A stretch of 64,000 nt of DNA from Arthrinium phaeospermum (GCA_006503535.1 QYRS01000008.1:1860001-1924000), one strand, 5' to 3'; positions 1 through 12,711 are shown, counted from the first letter of the stretch. Notes: generated by a model not told the origin, from the letters alone. Translations and numbers: made by a program.

Positions 1-788
1 TCCGAGTAGCGTTCAAATCAGCTACTTGATCTAGTGTTTATGCCGCCGGCAAGGGTGGTTATGCCTGCCAGCTCTCCCAGGACTACCCTGAATCCCTATC
101 TGGAGTATACGGAGTACTGCCTGTAGATATCGTATTTTCTATCTCCGACTCTCTCGGAATATACCCACTTGATCGACGGGTAGCTCTAACTGGGATCATG
201 TGTTGACGCTGGGGAAAACTTCGGTCGTTTTTCCGATCATGACATCCATGGTAGAGACCTTGTAACCTAGAGTACCGACTGCATAATGCAATTCAATCTA
301 GCAACAGGTAGTACTGCCAATGATTCTGGTGATATGGAAACGTACATGAACGTTAAAACGTTCTGCAGAATCGTCCCGATCTCGCCTTGGACAGGCGCTT
401 AAAGGCTAACTTTATCGTGGCTCCAGCAGCTTCTGGGACCTCTGGGACCTCTTGGGCCTCTGGTGGAATGCGGCACGCACGGTCCATGCGCATCGACTTT
501 AGGTCAGATTCCGTAACAGCGAATATCAATATCGACTACACTTCAGTCCAGTCTCCAAATTCATGTGTCAAACATGAGGCCTTGTCTTTGAAGCTTTGTC
601 CTGCACTACATTCACTTCTTGCAAGAGGTCTGCCATCCGGGCATTAGGCCAGTTTACTGTTTGTGCCTTTTTTTTTCCTTTCCTGTTTTTATATATACAC
701 CGGATGGTGGTGAACCGTGGCGCATCGTCTCCTTAATAATATCTCCCTCTCTCTCGCTATCTATTCGGACTAGCGAAATCTCCCAGCA
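1..788. other. Upstream intergenic region
   Basis: No supported gene. The last 130 bases before the start codon at 789 are rich in C and T (a run of T and C near 667-690 and CTCTCTCTCGC near 750), which is common in core promoters and leaders of filamentous fungi. The short reading frames here show no recognisable protein and lack the coding bias of the neighbouring gene. Confidence 0.5.
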
Positions 789-2287
789 ATGGCCGCGGCA
801 CAACCACAACAACAACAGTCCAAGGATCCGTTAGATGTCTTGCAGCACACTTTCAATGACTTCGTAAGTGGTAATTCGGGAATACCGATGGTTTTCTGTA
901 CTTCCTCTGACCTTTCTGGTGTTTTCGGTGTAGCTGGTGAATACAGGCAAGGCTCTCCGAGCCTCGCAAAAAAATGGCCCCAGGAGCGTCGCCAATACGC
1001 CCGGGGCCATCAACGTCAAAATGGCCGATACCATGAAGACCTACCATTACGCCCTGGATGATCTTGAAAGTGAAATCGTAAGTCCACCTTTTCCCCGTGC
1101 TCTCCTCCCTCTTCCTGGGCCTTGAACCAAAATATGCTCACGTCCCTCCTTATTCGCAGACGAGGGCCAAAGCGGTTTTGCTGCGGGACCTGGAGAAGCT
1201 GCAAGCCGCCCGCATGCCTGTCCCCGTCCCCGAGCCACCGCAGCCCGTGGCCCCACCGGCCCCCATGATGGAAGACATCAAGCAGCCGGCGGCCGTCATG
1301 CTGGAGATGCCTTCGACGGCGGCGCACACCGTCGTTCCCAACATGGGCTTCGAGATCAAGGAGGAGACCCAGCGCGTCGCCCCGTTCCCCGACATGGGCA
1401 TGGGCCTGGCTGCCGACGTCGTCGACCTCACCTCCGGCGGCGATGTGAAGCCTCCTCCTACTGCTACTACGGTATCTCCGCACGTCCCCCCAGCTGCCAT
1501 CAAAGCCGGCGCCGGCGGCATGGGGCCGGTACGAGCATCGCCTTCCATCAAGCAGTCCCCCAAGCCGACGCCGCCCATGGCCAAAGCCACGCCAGCAGCC
1601 GCTCCTCCTGCTGCTGCCGCAAAAGCTGTCCCCACCCCAGCAACCCAGGCGCCAGACAATTCCATGGACGTCATGATGACCATCCCTGCCGCCTCCTCGG
1701 GACCGACGACGGGCGGCGCTGCCATGGCCGACATGACGGGCGGCGAGCTCAACTTCACCAACATGGAGTTCACGCTGGCGGCGACCCCCGGGGACGGCTC
1801 GTCGCAGAACGCGCCCCCGGCCCCGATGGCCCCGATGCAGGACTTCGACCTCAGCTCCTTCGCCACCGGTGCACCGAACGGAGGCGGTGGCAACGACCTG
1901 CTGTCACTCGACAACTTCGGCACCAGCACGGGACCTCCACCTCCTGACGCCAACGCAGGGGCGGCAGCAGGTTCGGCTGGAAACACCAATAACAACAACA
2001 TCACAGTACCGCTGAACACAGCCCCTCCGGCACCGGTGCAGGCTACTAATACCACTGCTACTACTAGCGGTGGCGGCCCAGCAGCCGGGGATATGTCGGT
2101 CGATAGCAGCGCCAACATCGACTCCCTGTTCGACCTCGACTCGGCCGGCGGCGACAACATGGACCTCGACCTCAACCTGGGCGATGCGGGCGGCATGGGT
2201 GGCATGGGCGAGAACAGTTTCGATGAGCTCTTCATGCCGGACGGGGATATGAACCAGTTCGACGACCAGTACTTTCAGTTGGAGTGA
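789..2287 (+). CDS. Low-complexity acidic protein, possible Mediator tail subunit (Med2-like)
   Basis: Three exons: 789-863, 934-1077 and 1160-2287, joined in phase 0 at GTAAGT donors and TAG/CAG acceptors, giving about 448 residues. The first 95 residues look structured: a short Gln stretch, then DPLDVLQHTFNDF, a linking segment, and a helix around DDLESEI-TRAKAVLLRDLEKLQ. The remainder is Pro/Ala/Gly/Thr-rich with three acidic/aromatic patches, ending in an Asp-rich tail with FDLDS, MDLDLNLGD and FDELF that resembles an activation-type region. A short helical head and a long disordered tail are compatible with fungal Mediator tail subunits such as Med2. That name is an inference from overall character, and an unrelated coactivator is equally possible. 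The gene converges on the GH5 gene downstream. Splice sites and frame are sound; function is weakly supported. Confidence 0.6.
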
Positions 2288-2986
2288 GAGAGAAAAAGGC
2301 GACAAACAAACGGGAAAACAAGATATTAGGCGTTAGGAGGTGGGTTTTGATTTCTTAGATTTCCGGGTGCTATTCTGTCTGTTACGGGGAACAATACGCA
2401 TACTCGCCATTTGCTTTAACTATGGCCATGCTTGCCTGGGACTTGAGCTGTTCAGGGGGGAGTGACAGCTCCAGAAGAGCTCGTCTGTCCTCCAACGGTT
2501 CTATCATACAGCAGCAAGGAAATCATAGTGGATATGTACGAATTCAGGGCCAACGGGTTTCGTCTTAGATTTATCAATGTATAGCCTTGACTAGTAGTCG
2601 TGTCTTGTTTGTGTGTTCTCCCTGGCCCAGGCTACCACCTTCTGAGATATGTAAGAAGTCGAACTCCTCTGCTAGGCTGTCTTCAACGTTTTGAAGCTTA
2701 GTACAATAGGGTTGTGCAATCAAGGGTGAAGAAGTGGTATGTGCATGCGGTTTTACTTGGTGTATATATACGTATATCCATAACGCTGAATAAGCAAGAA
2801 AGGTATCTCCATGCTCAGCTTACCCAGAAGACCAAAGATGAACCGAGATACGTAAGTATGTAACCGCCTGCTACCACCAACGCCAACGCCGTCGCCAACC
2901 TGCTTGCCTGCGTCACTCGTTGTCATCGTAATATTCGCGCTACCCCTCCCCCTTATTATTTCTTCTTCTCCGGCGACCGACCGAAC
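2288..2986. other. Convergent intergenic region (two 3' ends)
   Basis: Lies between the stop codons of the convergent genes ending at 2287 (+) and 2987 (-). It holds TA-rich stretches such as TATATATACGTATA near 2762-2776 that could serve as 3'-processing signals. No reading frame of substance is present. Confidence 0.5.
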
Positions 2987-4412
2987 TCAAGGCCCCTGCG
3001 TCATCTTGAACAAATCCGCAATCAAGGGCGGGAACTGCGCGTTCCGCACCCCATTCCACTCCCGGTTCATGAGCCCCCAGCCCTCGTCGTACTCCGCCTG
3101 TCCCTCGCGGACGTAGTACGTCCCCTGCAGCGCCCAGAGCGCCCAATCGGCGTCGTTACCGCGCATCCAGTCGACCAAACATTCCAAGTACTTATTATCC
3201 TTGTCGCTGATGCCGCCGTGGTTGGGTCCGCCCTGCATCCCGACGCCGAACTCGGAGACGATGAGCGGCGCCGTGGACGCCTTGCCCTGCTCGAGCACGA
3301 ACCCGTTGAAGAAGCCGTACTCGGTCTTGACGATGCTGCAGGAGGCGAGCGGGGGGCGCGGGAACGTCACCGTGAAGGAGTAGGCGTGCATCTCCCAGAC
3401 GTGCTTGCCCGCCCAGCCGCTGAAGTCGAGGTCGTGCGTCCGCACCATGCTCAGGTCCGTCGCCGACGCCGACCCGCCGATGACGATCAGCACGTCCGGG
3501 TTGGCCGCGTGCACGCGCTCGGCGCCCTTCGTCACGAACTCGTACCAGTCGTCGTTGAGGCCCTGGATCACGGGGACTTGCCGGATCTCGTTGCGCAGCG
3601 ACATGGCCGCCACGCCCGGCTGGGCCCGCGCCCACGTCGCCATGGCCGAGAGGCCGTCGAGCCACTCGTCCGTCTTGAAGTAGCGGCTGTTGAGGTCGTT
3701 GTAGCCGGAGGCCTGGTCCCACCAGCCGTTGCCGTCGGTCAGGTTGCCTAGAACAAATATAAAGCATTAGTTCGTCGTCCCTCGCTTTTTACTAATGTAG
3801 ACAGACAGAAAGACAGAAAGAAAACCCCGAAGAAAAAGAGAATGGAAACGTACAGCACCAGCTCGCCTTGGAGACATGATTATCCAACAACGTCATCACC
3901 CCGCGCTCCCACAACGCTTTGATCACCGCCCCAAACACCTCCTGCCGCGTCCCCCGCGCCAGCTCCGGGTTGCGCTGCGCGACCTGCGCGTACAGCCCGT
4001 CGAGGGTCTCGACCGCGAGCCCCGAGTACGCGGCCGCGCCCCGGAACGAGTCGGCGACGGGCACGTGCGGGTCGAGGGCGTGATCAATAGAATAAGTGAG
4101 CCGGACGCAGTTGAAGCCCTGGTCCCGCACAAAGTCGGCAATGGACGCCACCGAGGCCTTGTGCAGGCCCTCGGGCACGTTGGCCTCGCCGTGGCCCGCC
4201 CAGTTGATGCAGCGCATCTTGACGCGCGCGCCGCTGTCGTCCATGATCCAGCGGGACTGCGTGTGGAGCGGCAGCTGGATCTGCTGCGCTTGCTGTTGCT
4301 GCTTCTGGGGGGCCGCTGCCGCTGCCGCCGCAGTAGTAGTGTTAGTGATGTTAGTCACGACCGTCGCGGCCGCGGTGCCGACGAGGGCCAGCAGGAGAGA
4401 CGTGAGTCTCAT
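2987..4412 (-). CDS. Secreted glycoside hydrolase family 5 (endoglucanase-like)
   Basis: Two exons: 4412-3854 and 3747-2987, with a GTACGT donor and a TAG acceptor split in phase 1, give 439 residues. I chose the Met at 4412, not an in-frame start 21 codons upstream, because it opens a signal peptide (MRLTSLLLALVGTAAA). A Thr/Ala- and Gln-rich linker of about 30 residues follows, then the GH5 barrel from about residue 50. The join recreates SKASWCCNLTDGNGWWD, a pattern seen in eukaryotic GH5 enzymes. The acid/base is Glu240 in RNE and the nucleophile is Glu352 in SEFG; both catalytic residues are intact. The enzyme should act outside the cell on beta-linked glucans or related polysaccharides. 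The subfamily (GH5_11-like?) and the substrate cannot be fixed by eye. The poly-Ala/Gln linker is unusual at the N side and no cellulose-binding module is visible. Confidence 0.92.
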
Positions 4413-7400
4413 GGTTGTTGTGGGTGATGATGTTCCCGCTTGAAGGAGTAGGGACGCAAGCAAGTAGCAGAACAATCAGTATTGTTGGGTTTAGAGGGGC
4501 GGTTACGCTTTTACCACCCCGGGCCAAGGCATACAGCAAGGTTGAGAAGCGAGAGTAGAGTATCGACGTGGTGGGTGGCAGTGAGCAAGAAGGAAGATCG
4601 GTCGACCCCCGAGCCCGGCAGATGGATATTTTATAGATTAATTCGAACGAGAGACTGTGAAAATTGAACACAATCGCATGTCAATATCGACAGTGAATAC
4701 ATGCGCAGATGAAACCTTAAAAGGTCGGGCGGGCGTTAAATACTGACCGTGTAAGTCAAGTTACTACTCACTCAGTCGCCCACGAAGCAACCAGAGTTAC
4801 TTCTTACGGAGGAGGGAATTTGATCAGGTTGGACAGTGCTAGGTGTGGCAAAGCAACATACGGCCCCAGTGAGAGAGAATGGGACAAGGCCTGGTGATAT
4901 TCAAAGACGTCAAGCACGCGGGCTGGCAGCAAGACCCCAAGTCATAGGTCTCTTTTTCGGTGAACAGGAGGAGGGAGCATATATATGGTCGGCCAAGCAA
5001 GCAAAAAGCAGGTCATCCATGATGCGAAAGATGGACTCCTGAGGTGACCGCCTGCCACCAATAAGTGGCCACTCACTATACCCAAGACATTTTCACAGCC
5101 TGGGTATGATGTATGTATATGTGCGTGGTCTGAGTTTGGAGTGGGAAAAGGCAGACTGTTAATAGGGCTCCGGATCGCCCCCATACTCGATTGGCAGTCA
5201 AGTCTGCAAGAAGGCGATACTGGCCGTTGACTGGACCGGTAACAAAACGACTAAAAGCAAAACCCAATAATAATAGTCCAACCCTAAGCTTAGGTATAAA
5301 CTTACATGCAATAACGGCCTCCAACTATCCCATTCGCCTCCCATATCGGGAAAGGAGGCGAAGGGGGAGATGGAAGACGGAGCGCATCGTTTCGGATGTG
5401 CGATATGCAGTGGTAGTAGCCAGTCAGGTCCTCAATAGCCCTGACTTTGCTGGTTCGCCGATCAGCTATAATAGACTTCTGACCATAGGATGGGTGGCCG
5501 TCTTCCCGAGCGACGCCAAGAATCGCCTCGCTGGCAGTCGTGGGCGAATCAGCTTGCCCAGAACAGCGAAGAAAGGACGGAGGAAAGTGGGATTTCCTCT
5601 ATCGCCCGCGCCCGCTGTCGTTCCTTCCTTGCGGATACGTACCAGGTGTTAGTATGTACCACAGCAAAAGATTCCAATAGGGAAGGAAGTTCTGAAGCCG
5701 CCGGTCATATTGATCAGGGGTGCATGATAACCCAAGAGGTAAACGACCGAGAGGGCGCATGCACGATGACCTCGCCAGAAGACCTTCTAGACCTCGTGAT
5801 TGGACGTGGGTGACACCGAACCCGACCACCACCCCAAAATGAATGGCTTGTCGAAATTGAAGTTAAGGGATGGGATGGATGGAGGTGTGGGTTCAGCTTT
5901 CTCAAACAAGGTCTCAGAAAACGGATGAGCTTGACGAGTGTCGGCTGATTGGTCTTATTCTTTCCGCATGTTGGCTGCTGGGCGGATAGGAATGTTATTA
6001 GTGTGGAGTCTCGGTACTTGATTATTATCAGAAGGCGGGCAGGCGGGCAGCTATATTTGTTACAGAAACCGCCGCTACGGCCAGGCACAAGCCAACTTTA
6101 CCTTCCATCCTAGGTAACGTTGCAACTAGAAAGTAGCTTAGGTAGGCGTAAATAGGAACCATGCCGCACCTGCCGCTTTTGCTCTTGCCGGACTCAGCCA
6201 GTTACCGATTATTATGCAAATTTGCATAAAGAAAACGGAACTCCAAACGGAGCCGAACTGCCTGGCGTCATTAGATGGTCTGTGTTCTGGACGATTGTGC
6301 CCGCTGCCTACTTATGTACATGGCCTATTGAGGGGTGATCGGGAGATGCCTAGGTTATATAATATTCGTATAATTCCTTCCTGTATTGCACCTTGTCGCC
6401 CGGGAGTTCGAGGTACTACGATTTCGCGTCTGCTTGCAGACCCTTGCGAAACACCGACTCCTTCTTCAGCTCTTTCTGCTGAGCATCATCTCCTATGTAC
6501 TTCTCCAAGGCATATAGCGTCACATCAGAGTACAAAGTAATCGCCCAAGGCAATTTACGCTTACTGATCAATACACCGTTCACTTGATCCGTAGCTGCAT
6601 ATTCCCATACTGAAGACCTACGTGGTTCTAGGTGGTTTTAGCCCTAAGGTTAGTAAGGCAGGCAAGAGCTCTTTTCCGGACGATGAGATTGTTCCCTCCT
6701 TTCTCATTTATTATAACAAGTATGAACATACTTCTTTCTACAGGCTCATTGCAATTTCGCCTTGCCGAGATGCGCGGCCCCTGAAGCCGCACGCTTCTCG
6801 GATGCTGCGAGGCAGTACTGCCCCTTGGTGATAGCTCACTTCGTTGCGTATCTGCCGAGTGCCATGCAGCCACGTTGTGCCAGGCATAGCGGTCGACTCA
6901 GCGCTAGACGGTCCTCACCGATAGCCTACATATTCAACATGCAATGAAGCCGCAGAACGGTTGACTGCGCCTTCAACACACTTCATCTGCACCCGCCTGG
7001 GTGGTTCTACGGACACCAGGAAATGTCTGCCCAAATCTTACAGTATAGGTATATATCAAGTTCAAGGGCCAGTCGACTGGGCGTTGGGTAGCGGGTGGAA
7101 TTCTGGCTAGGCATCAACTCAGAGCTAGAATCCAATGTACCATCAAAATCCTCGTTCCATTACTAGTCCCAGACAACCCCAGCATTCTAGATGGATCAAT
7201 ACGCTTACATCTGTGCGAGGACGTCACCATGCGCCGGCGACTATTGCCGTTATAAGATCCCGAACCCAGTGTAGCCATAAGAGGGCTCATTGCATTCCAA
7301 TGTGGGTAGAGATGCAGGTGCTCAAATTCTCTATCAGCAAGTTACTTTACTCATAGTCATTCTGCCGATATCATTGCGAATTGAACACCATCTATACTGA

Positions 7401-7924
7401 CGCCTTGTTCTACCAATTGCACACAGCATGCTGTACCACCACAAGTCAACGGCCAATGGTCACCAGCATCGTATACACTATCTTCACATCTCCTGTCGGT
7501 ATATGACTTTGCCCAGCTTCGCTTCTAGCCTGATCGATATAGGTTCTAGTGAGGCTCAACAGCTTTTGTCGAATTCCAAGCAGAAGTCTGCAGGCTGCAG
7601 GCAGAATGCCACACGCTGCTTTATGCATCGGATGCAGAGAGAGAGCCAGTCAGCTAAAACGCTGCTCATGAGCCGGGCTTTCGAACGAGCGGTGGGTGTA
7701 GGGACTGGCAAGCTGATTGAAGCAGCATATTGCCATTGAAGCAATGGTCTTCGTCGGGTATGATCCTGACTTGGGATCAGGCTGCAGGACCTCCTGCCCC
7801 AAGGCTGTATGATCATGCCATGGTGTTTGTTTCTTAAAAACGAGGGGGGCGCAACTCCCTTTCTTCGACCCGCTCTTTAAGCTTATTTATTCAGATCGGT
7901 CTTGCCTTAGCTTCAAGTACGGGT
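4413..7924. other. Gene-free interval
   Basis: About 3.5 kb between the GH5 start and the HeLo-like/ankyrin gene. It should contain the promoters of both genes. Reading frames up to 153 codons (5191-5652) lack domains, splice support and coding bias. I see no terminal repeats or transposase remnants. Several short TAGGTA-type motifs occur, for example near 6112 and 6140. Confidence 0.5.
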
Positions 7925-9820
7925 ATGGATCCGCTCAGCGGTGCCGCCAGCATCATAGCAGTCGTCTCGTTCGCCCTCCAGCTCGCACGAGATGCTGTCG
8001 TTGTCAAGCAGTTCCTGCACACAATCCGCCATGCTCCAGCGGAAGTGCTTCGGCTCCAAGACACTCTTGCGCAACTTCATTTTCTCACCAAAGGCATCAG
8101 CTCCTTGCTCGAACACCAGAGCAAGTTACAAGACTGCCAGCTATCTGACAACATATACCGCGCACTGAACACATGTCGAAGCAAACTGGACTTGATCATC
8201 GATATTCTCCCGATCGCTGCTCGGGTGAAAAATGGACACAATGTGATGGCACGCAGCTGGGCTCAGGTCCGCTTGGCAGGCAGGATAGGGCGTATCGGCG
8301 AGTTTGAGAGGCAGCTGGAGCTCGCGATAGCCTTCCTTCAATCCAATCTGCTGATGCACATCATGTCAGTCATTAAGATATCTATAGTCCCAACGCTATA
8401 GCTCACTCTTTTCCCAATATATAGGCATTCGAATGTGGCGATAGGAATAGCAATCGAGTCTATCGAACAACAGCTATCGACACGAGTGATCGAGTCCCAA
8501 TCATTCGGTCATGGCCATGGCTCGCAAGACTTCCAACCAATCGCGTCCTGTGCTGGTTCTGTGACCCCAGCCCCATGCGGTGTAGCAAGGGCTTCAGTTT
8601 ACAAGTCGTGGTCAAGCGGGTGGGGATTCGATATACAGCTGTATAATGTAAACGGGAGAAACAAAAGACAGTCAATGGTGATCCGGGCAACTATCGGCAG
8701 GGCCTATCTGCTCACCTTGCAACTATCCAGGCTATTCTGGGGGGCTTTCTACTCACGTCCAATCGCAATATCGTTGCGGCCCTTGGTTTCCAACGATGCC
8801 GCGATGTTGGTGGCCTGCAGAAAGGGAGACGGCGAGCAGGTGCAGCGATTGTTGAGGTCAGGGGCTGCGGGACCCAATGATGTAACGCCAAAGAATGAGA
8901 CCGCTCTTAGTGTAAGTTTTGTTTTGGGGCCATACTTTATGATCGTGGAAATTTTCCTAACTCAAACAGGCCGCAATCAGAAATGGATCCGACGACGTTG
9001 TGCAAATACTTGTCAGAGAGGGTGCCGACCCAAACCTGCCTTGTGGCCAGTCTCAAATGTGAGTCAGCATACACTGACCGCTAACGCATTTTCTACGTCG
9101 AGATACATGGTATTAATGAGCCATAGATCACCAATCCAGATTGCAATTGCCCTGGGATATCCTCACATCGCTCGTACTCTGAGCCAAGCTGGGGCTGATA
9201 TGACCTATACCTCGCCATTGGGGTGGTCTCTGCTTCACTATGTGTTTGAACGAGGGAGATCTTCGACAAACGCAGAATACCTATCAATTTTGGGGGATTA
9301 TATCCTTTTCGATGATGTGAAGGACTCGCTGGGCTGGACGTCACTACACAGGTGCGCGGCGTACGGCACCGCGGATGGAGTCCGGCATCTTCGTCGCTTG
9401 GGAGCGTCACTATGCCCGAGCCGATACACGACCGTCGAGGGTTGGAGTCCCATACATGTAGCAGCATTGATGAACAACGTACCGACTCTGGAAGCGTTTG
9501 TCAAAGGCATGTCTGGCGACACCAAATATGGTCTGAATTCTATCGATATACATGGCTGGACTCCACTGCACCTAGCCGTGGACAATGGAGCAACGGAAAC
9601 GATGAGGTGGCTACTCCAAAACGGTGCCGACCCACATCGAATGACCTACAGCACTGCGACTTGGTTTCCTGAAGGCCACGAAGGAGAATCTTTCAGCGCC
9701 ACGCATCTTGCAGAGATGTCTGATGGTGCATGTTTTGATATCTTCCTCGACACCCTTCAACAATTGGGGCATGATGTGACGACAGAAGGAAAGGTGATAT
9801 TTTGGGCTTGTGATGAATAG
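7925..9820 (+). CDS. HeLo-like N-terminal domain fused to ankyrin repeats
   Basis: Four exons: 7925-8364, 8425-8911, 8970-9058 and 9127-9820. Introns of 57-68 nt open with GTCAGT, GTAAGT and GTGAGT, and the model gives 569 residues. Residues 1 to about 145 begin MDPLSGAASIIAVVSFALQL and continue as amphipathic helices, the hallmark of the fungal HeLo-like/STAND N-terminal domain. Ankyrin repeats run from about residue 280 to the end. Clear units include ETALSAAIRNGSDDVVQILVREGADPN, GWTSLHRCAAYGTADGVRHL, GWSPIHVAALMNNV and GWTPLHLAVDNGATETMRWLL (each read across exon joins where needed). Proteins of this class are linked to fungal self/non-self recognition and programmed cell death, usually with a NACHT or NB-ARC module between the two parts. 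No P-loop is visible here, so the nucleotide-binding switch is absent. Its stop lies less than 100 bp from the convergent neighbour's 3' end. Confidence 0.85.
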
Positions 9821-9901
9821 GGGATGGGGGTATACCCCTTTTCTTGTGATGGATGGCGCAGAAATCATGAAATGTATGTGACCTCCCTGCTTGGCTTGCA
9901 C

Positions 9902-11525
9902 TTAATTCGTTTTACCGTTTTGGCAACCTTGTCCATCAGCGCAGCCTCTCCCACAAGGACATTTCCTCTTTCTCTCCACATATCCTTCTCCTTCGGCGCA
10001 TATCTCCCTGCAGAGGCGGCGATTATCTCCGTGATTGTGATGTCTATATAGTGGTAAGTACTTGTCGGAGAACAGCTGAACACAGATACGTACCTCCCAA
10101 GTCTCCCGTCCTGCGCGTTGTTTTTGTAGCCGCAATGGCTACTCTGATGTGTAGGATGTATGATTGCCATGCTACCGCTGTGAGTCCGATCCGATTGGAT
10201 GGCAGCGGCGGCGACAATATTGTCCATGTATCCATATGATATACGAGAGTGTTGTAAGTAGATGTTCCCCTTCAGATGACCTCCATGTGAGGAGACCCCT
10301 GTGATGTTCGAGTCGAATGACTGAATGCGGGTGAGGGCGGTGATACTGATGGACTCAGCTGTGTCGTCAGCGTTGTTGGGGTTGGTGGCAGTCAGACTGA
10401 CTTCCAGCCAAGCAGGACTCTGAAGCATTGCACTGGTGCACGACCTGAGCCCATTCACAATGCCCTTCGTGGCTTTCTCGGCTAAGATCAACATGCGAGC
10501 CACATCAACATTGAGGGATCTGAAGATCTTAGCGAGCCAGTTCAGGCATATCGGTTCGAGTCGTGCGTCTGAGTCGCCGAGGGCTACGAGAGAAGCGACA
10601 TCTCGGAGAGCCCCGATGTGTTCTCCCGTGAGGGAAGATACATGAGCGAAAAGAATATTCCTGACTCTGCACCCCTGTGCCACATATCTCATTGCCCTGG
10701 CCATAGCCCATATCGACATACCAGCAGTCATCCTCTTGCCTTGGGTTAACTTGGTATCTTCAAGTCTGTCGAAGTGAACACATAGATGGTGCGTATCCAG
10801 GATCTCTCGTCTGTCAGGAAATGTTGCTCCACTGAGAAGTATCCTGTCCGCGGCAGCCGAGTTGAAGAAACATTGCGGATTGGGAACCACCTCATGGCTG
10901 AGATGAAGGGACTCGAACTTCCTGGCTCCAAGAGGTTGAGTACCATCATCAGAATCGATCGATTGATGTTCAAGATACTTCTTTGCTGGGTGGGCCGGCC
11001 GTGCCGAAAAGGGGGACATATCGAGGTCTTTGCTGCCTTGTCGTCTCGGGGTACAAGAAGCGGTGGTGGATCCGACGAGGCATGCTGTAAGGCTTTTCTT
11101 TCTATGCACCCAGCTCCCATTAAAGCAGGCCATGTGGCGAGCCACATGGCTCAAGGTATTGAGAACAGGGCCATGGTATTGATCGAAAGTGCTGACTGTT
11201 GGTGAATCATGAAGGGGAAGACGGTCAAAACGTTCAACGGCATTGCGAGTCGACTCGGGTTGACAGCCGTTGGGCCTGAACCCCAATCGCTTGTCGATGA
11301 CGAAAAGACTGACCAGGAGAGCCTAGGAGACGTGTAAGCTGATGGGCTCGAGCAAATTTGATGCAATATACTGACAAGCATGAGCAGTCCGAGCAACCTG
11401 AAACCCAGAGAATGCTCCTCCAGTTGATTGGTGGCATCGCCTGAAGTTGGATATTCGAACCGCTTGTTGCGGCCGCTCCTCATTTTGAATCGAGTTGTGT
11501 TGGATTTATCACTTGTTGTGATCAT
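9902..11525 (-). CDS. Orphan single-pass membrane protein, C-terminus uncertain
   Basis: Exon 1 is 11525-11376 and exon 2 starts at 11322, with a 53-nt intron (GTCAGT...CTAG) in phase 0. The join creates one strong hydrophobic segment, LLGLLMLALLVSLFVI, at residues 44-59, followed by a basic DKR, so a single transmembrane helix with a roughly 43-residue N-terminal tail is likely. The remaining 470 or so residues are mixed alpha-type sequence with no family I recognise. Near the 3' end a 50-nt intron with good sites (GTACGT at 10093, TATAG at 10044) would give a Cys-rich tail ending at 9902 (CPCGRGCADGQGC). Without splicing the frame stays open to 9865 with a different tail, making a protein of about 535 residues. 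I annotate the spliced end but cannot decide. The gene is convergent with the HeLo-like/ankyrin gene and sits in the same accessory island. Confidence 0.55.
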
Positions 11526-12711
11526 GGCGTACGATATACGATGATTGAAGGCAATGTTGATACACAGCAGTATGAGGAAGGAGAAGGTGACTCAGGAACG
11601 GGGGGACTGAGACTAAAGGGACGCAAGAGTGGTGGCTGGGGCGGACAGAGAAGGAATTGGCCACTGGGAAGAAGAAAATGGCCACCGGGAAGTGATTGGG
11701 TATCAACAGACATGACACGGATATTCATATGAACTGAGTAGTTCTTCCATTCCTTCTTTCCCCCTGCAGTAACCGGCTGTCTCATGACGCCACGCCGATA
11801 TAATTTCACAGTGCGCAGGCCGTTAGGGACTGCGTAGTGAGGAACTAATGCGAGTCGACACATGATTGGGAGAAACACTCTGCGGCGAAGAGTGCGTAAT
11901 CAATGCCCCGATGCCAGCCACTGGCGTAGCTGGAAATGACCAAAGTGCAATTTTAATTAACCGAGGTTCAGTATGGCCAACATGGATCCCTCGATACCAA
12001 TACAGCTGTGAGCTGGCATTATCAATTGACCAAAGACTATCTCTGCAAATGTGTCGGGTCTGGTAATGGTATGGGCGCAAGAACGCTCCTCTGAAAGAAG
12101 AGCTGGGGGCTTGTTAGGTAGACATCTCCTTCAGAGCTGGGAGCTTATAGCTACATATGTACTGTACTTAAGCTATGAAGCTTATCAGTCGAACTTCCCT
12201 ATGAATAACAAACGGGATGCCATCGTGGGATAGTTCTCTGCATTCCATCATATACCACCGCGAGGAGCGCAGGGCATTGCTGAATGTATGTGAAGTCAGA
12301 GAGAAGCTGCTGTTCTAGCTCCTTTCCCCCCATTTCTTTTGACCTCGTGGTCTCGATATGTTTGCCCATGCTTGCCGGTATGTACTGCTTGGTACTGATT
12401 GCCCAGATGGTCCGTTACTGCTATTTCTGGATCATATCGTCGATGCCATCATGAAGGTTTTGCAACCGACTCTACCGAACTATGGCGATCTACTATCAAA
12501 TTTGCTTCCCTCTCTGGATTGCCCCAACATGACCATTGGCAGCTTATAATCACCAAGAATATATGTTTACGGTTCAGTCATGGAATTGGGGAAGGCGAGT
12601 GAATTTTCATATTAGTCTAGCCGAAAGCCATAACGAGGAGAAGGACATGCAAAACCCAGGACGCCACATCCCGTTCATTTGAAGTTGGGCAAGAAGATGT
12701 CTTGAAGTTTC
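11526..12711. other. Intergenic region in the accessory island
   Basis: Contains the promoter of the membrane-protein gene and the 3' flank of the DUF6590 gene, both on the minus strand. No supported gene. The frames at 11522-11878 and 11541-11732 overlap each other on opposite strands and look random. Confidence 0.45.

Noticed and set aside
1150..2235. 361-codon open frame antisense to the first gene
   Set aside because: It mirrors the GC-rich, stop-poor coding strand of the Pro/Ala-rich exon; the plus-strand model has clean splice sites and a natural start and stop.
5191..5652. 153-codon plus-strand frame
   Set aside because: Random residue mix rich in Arg/Ser, no domain, no splice context, overlaps other frames.
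4413..7924. Possible transposon remnant or RIP-mutated block
   Set aside because: Base composition is near that of the surroundings, with no terminal repeats, transposase motifs or strong TA enrichment.
10908..10925. B-box-like GTTCGAGTCCC on the minus strand
   Set aside because: Lies inside the orphan membrane-protein frame and lacks an A box, stem pairing or T-run at the right spacing.
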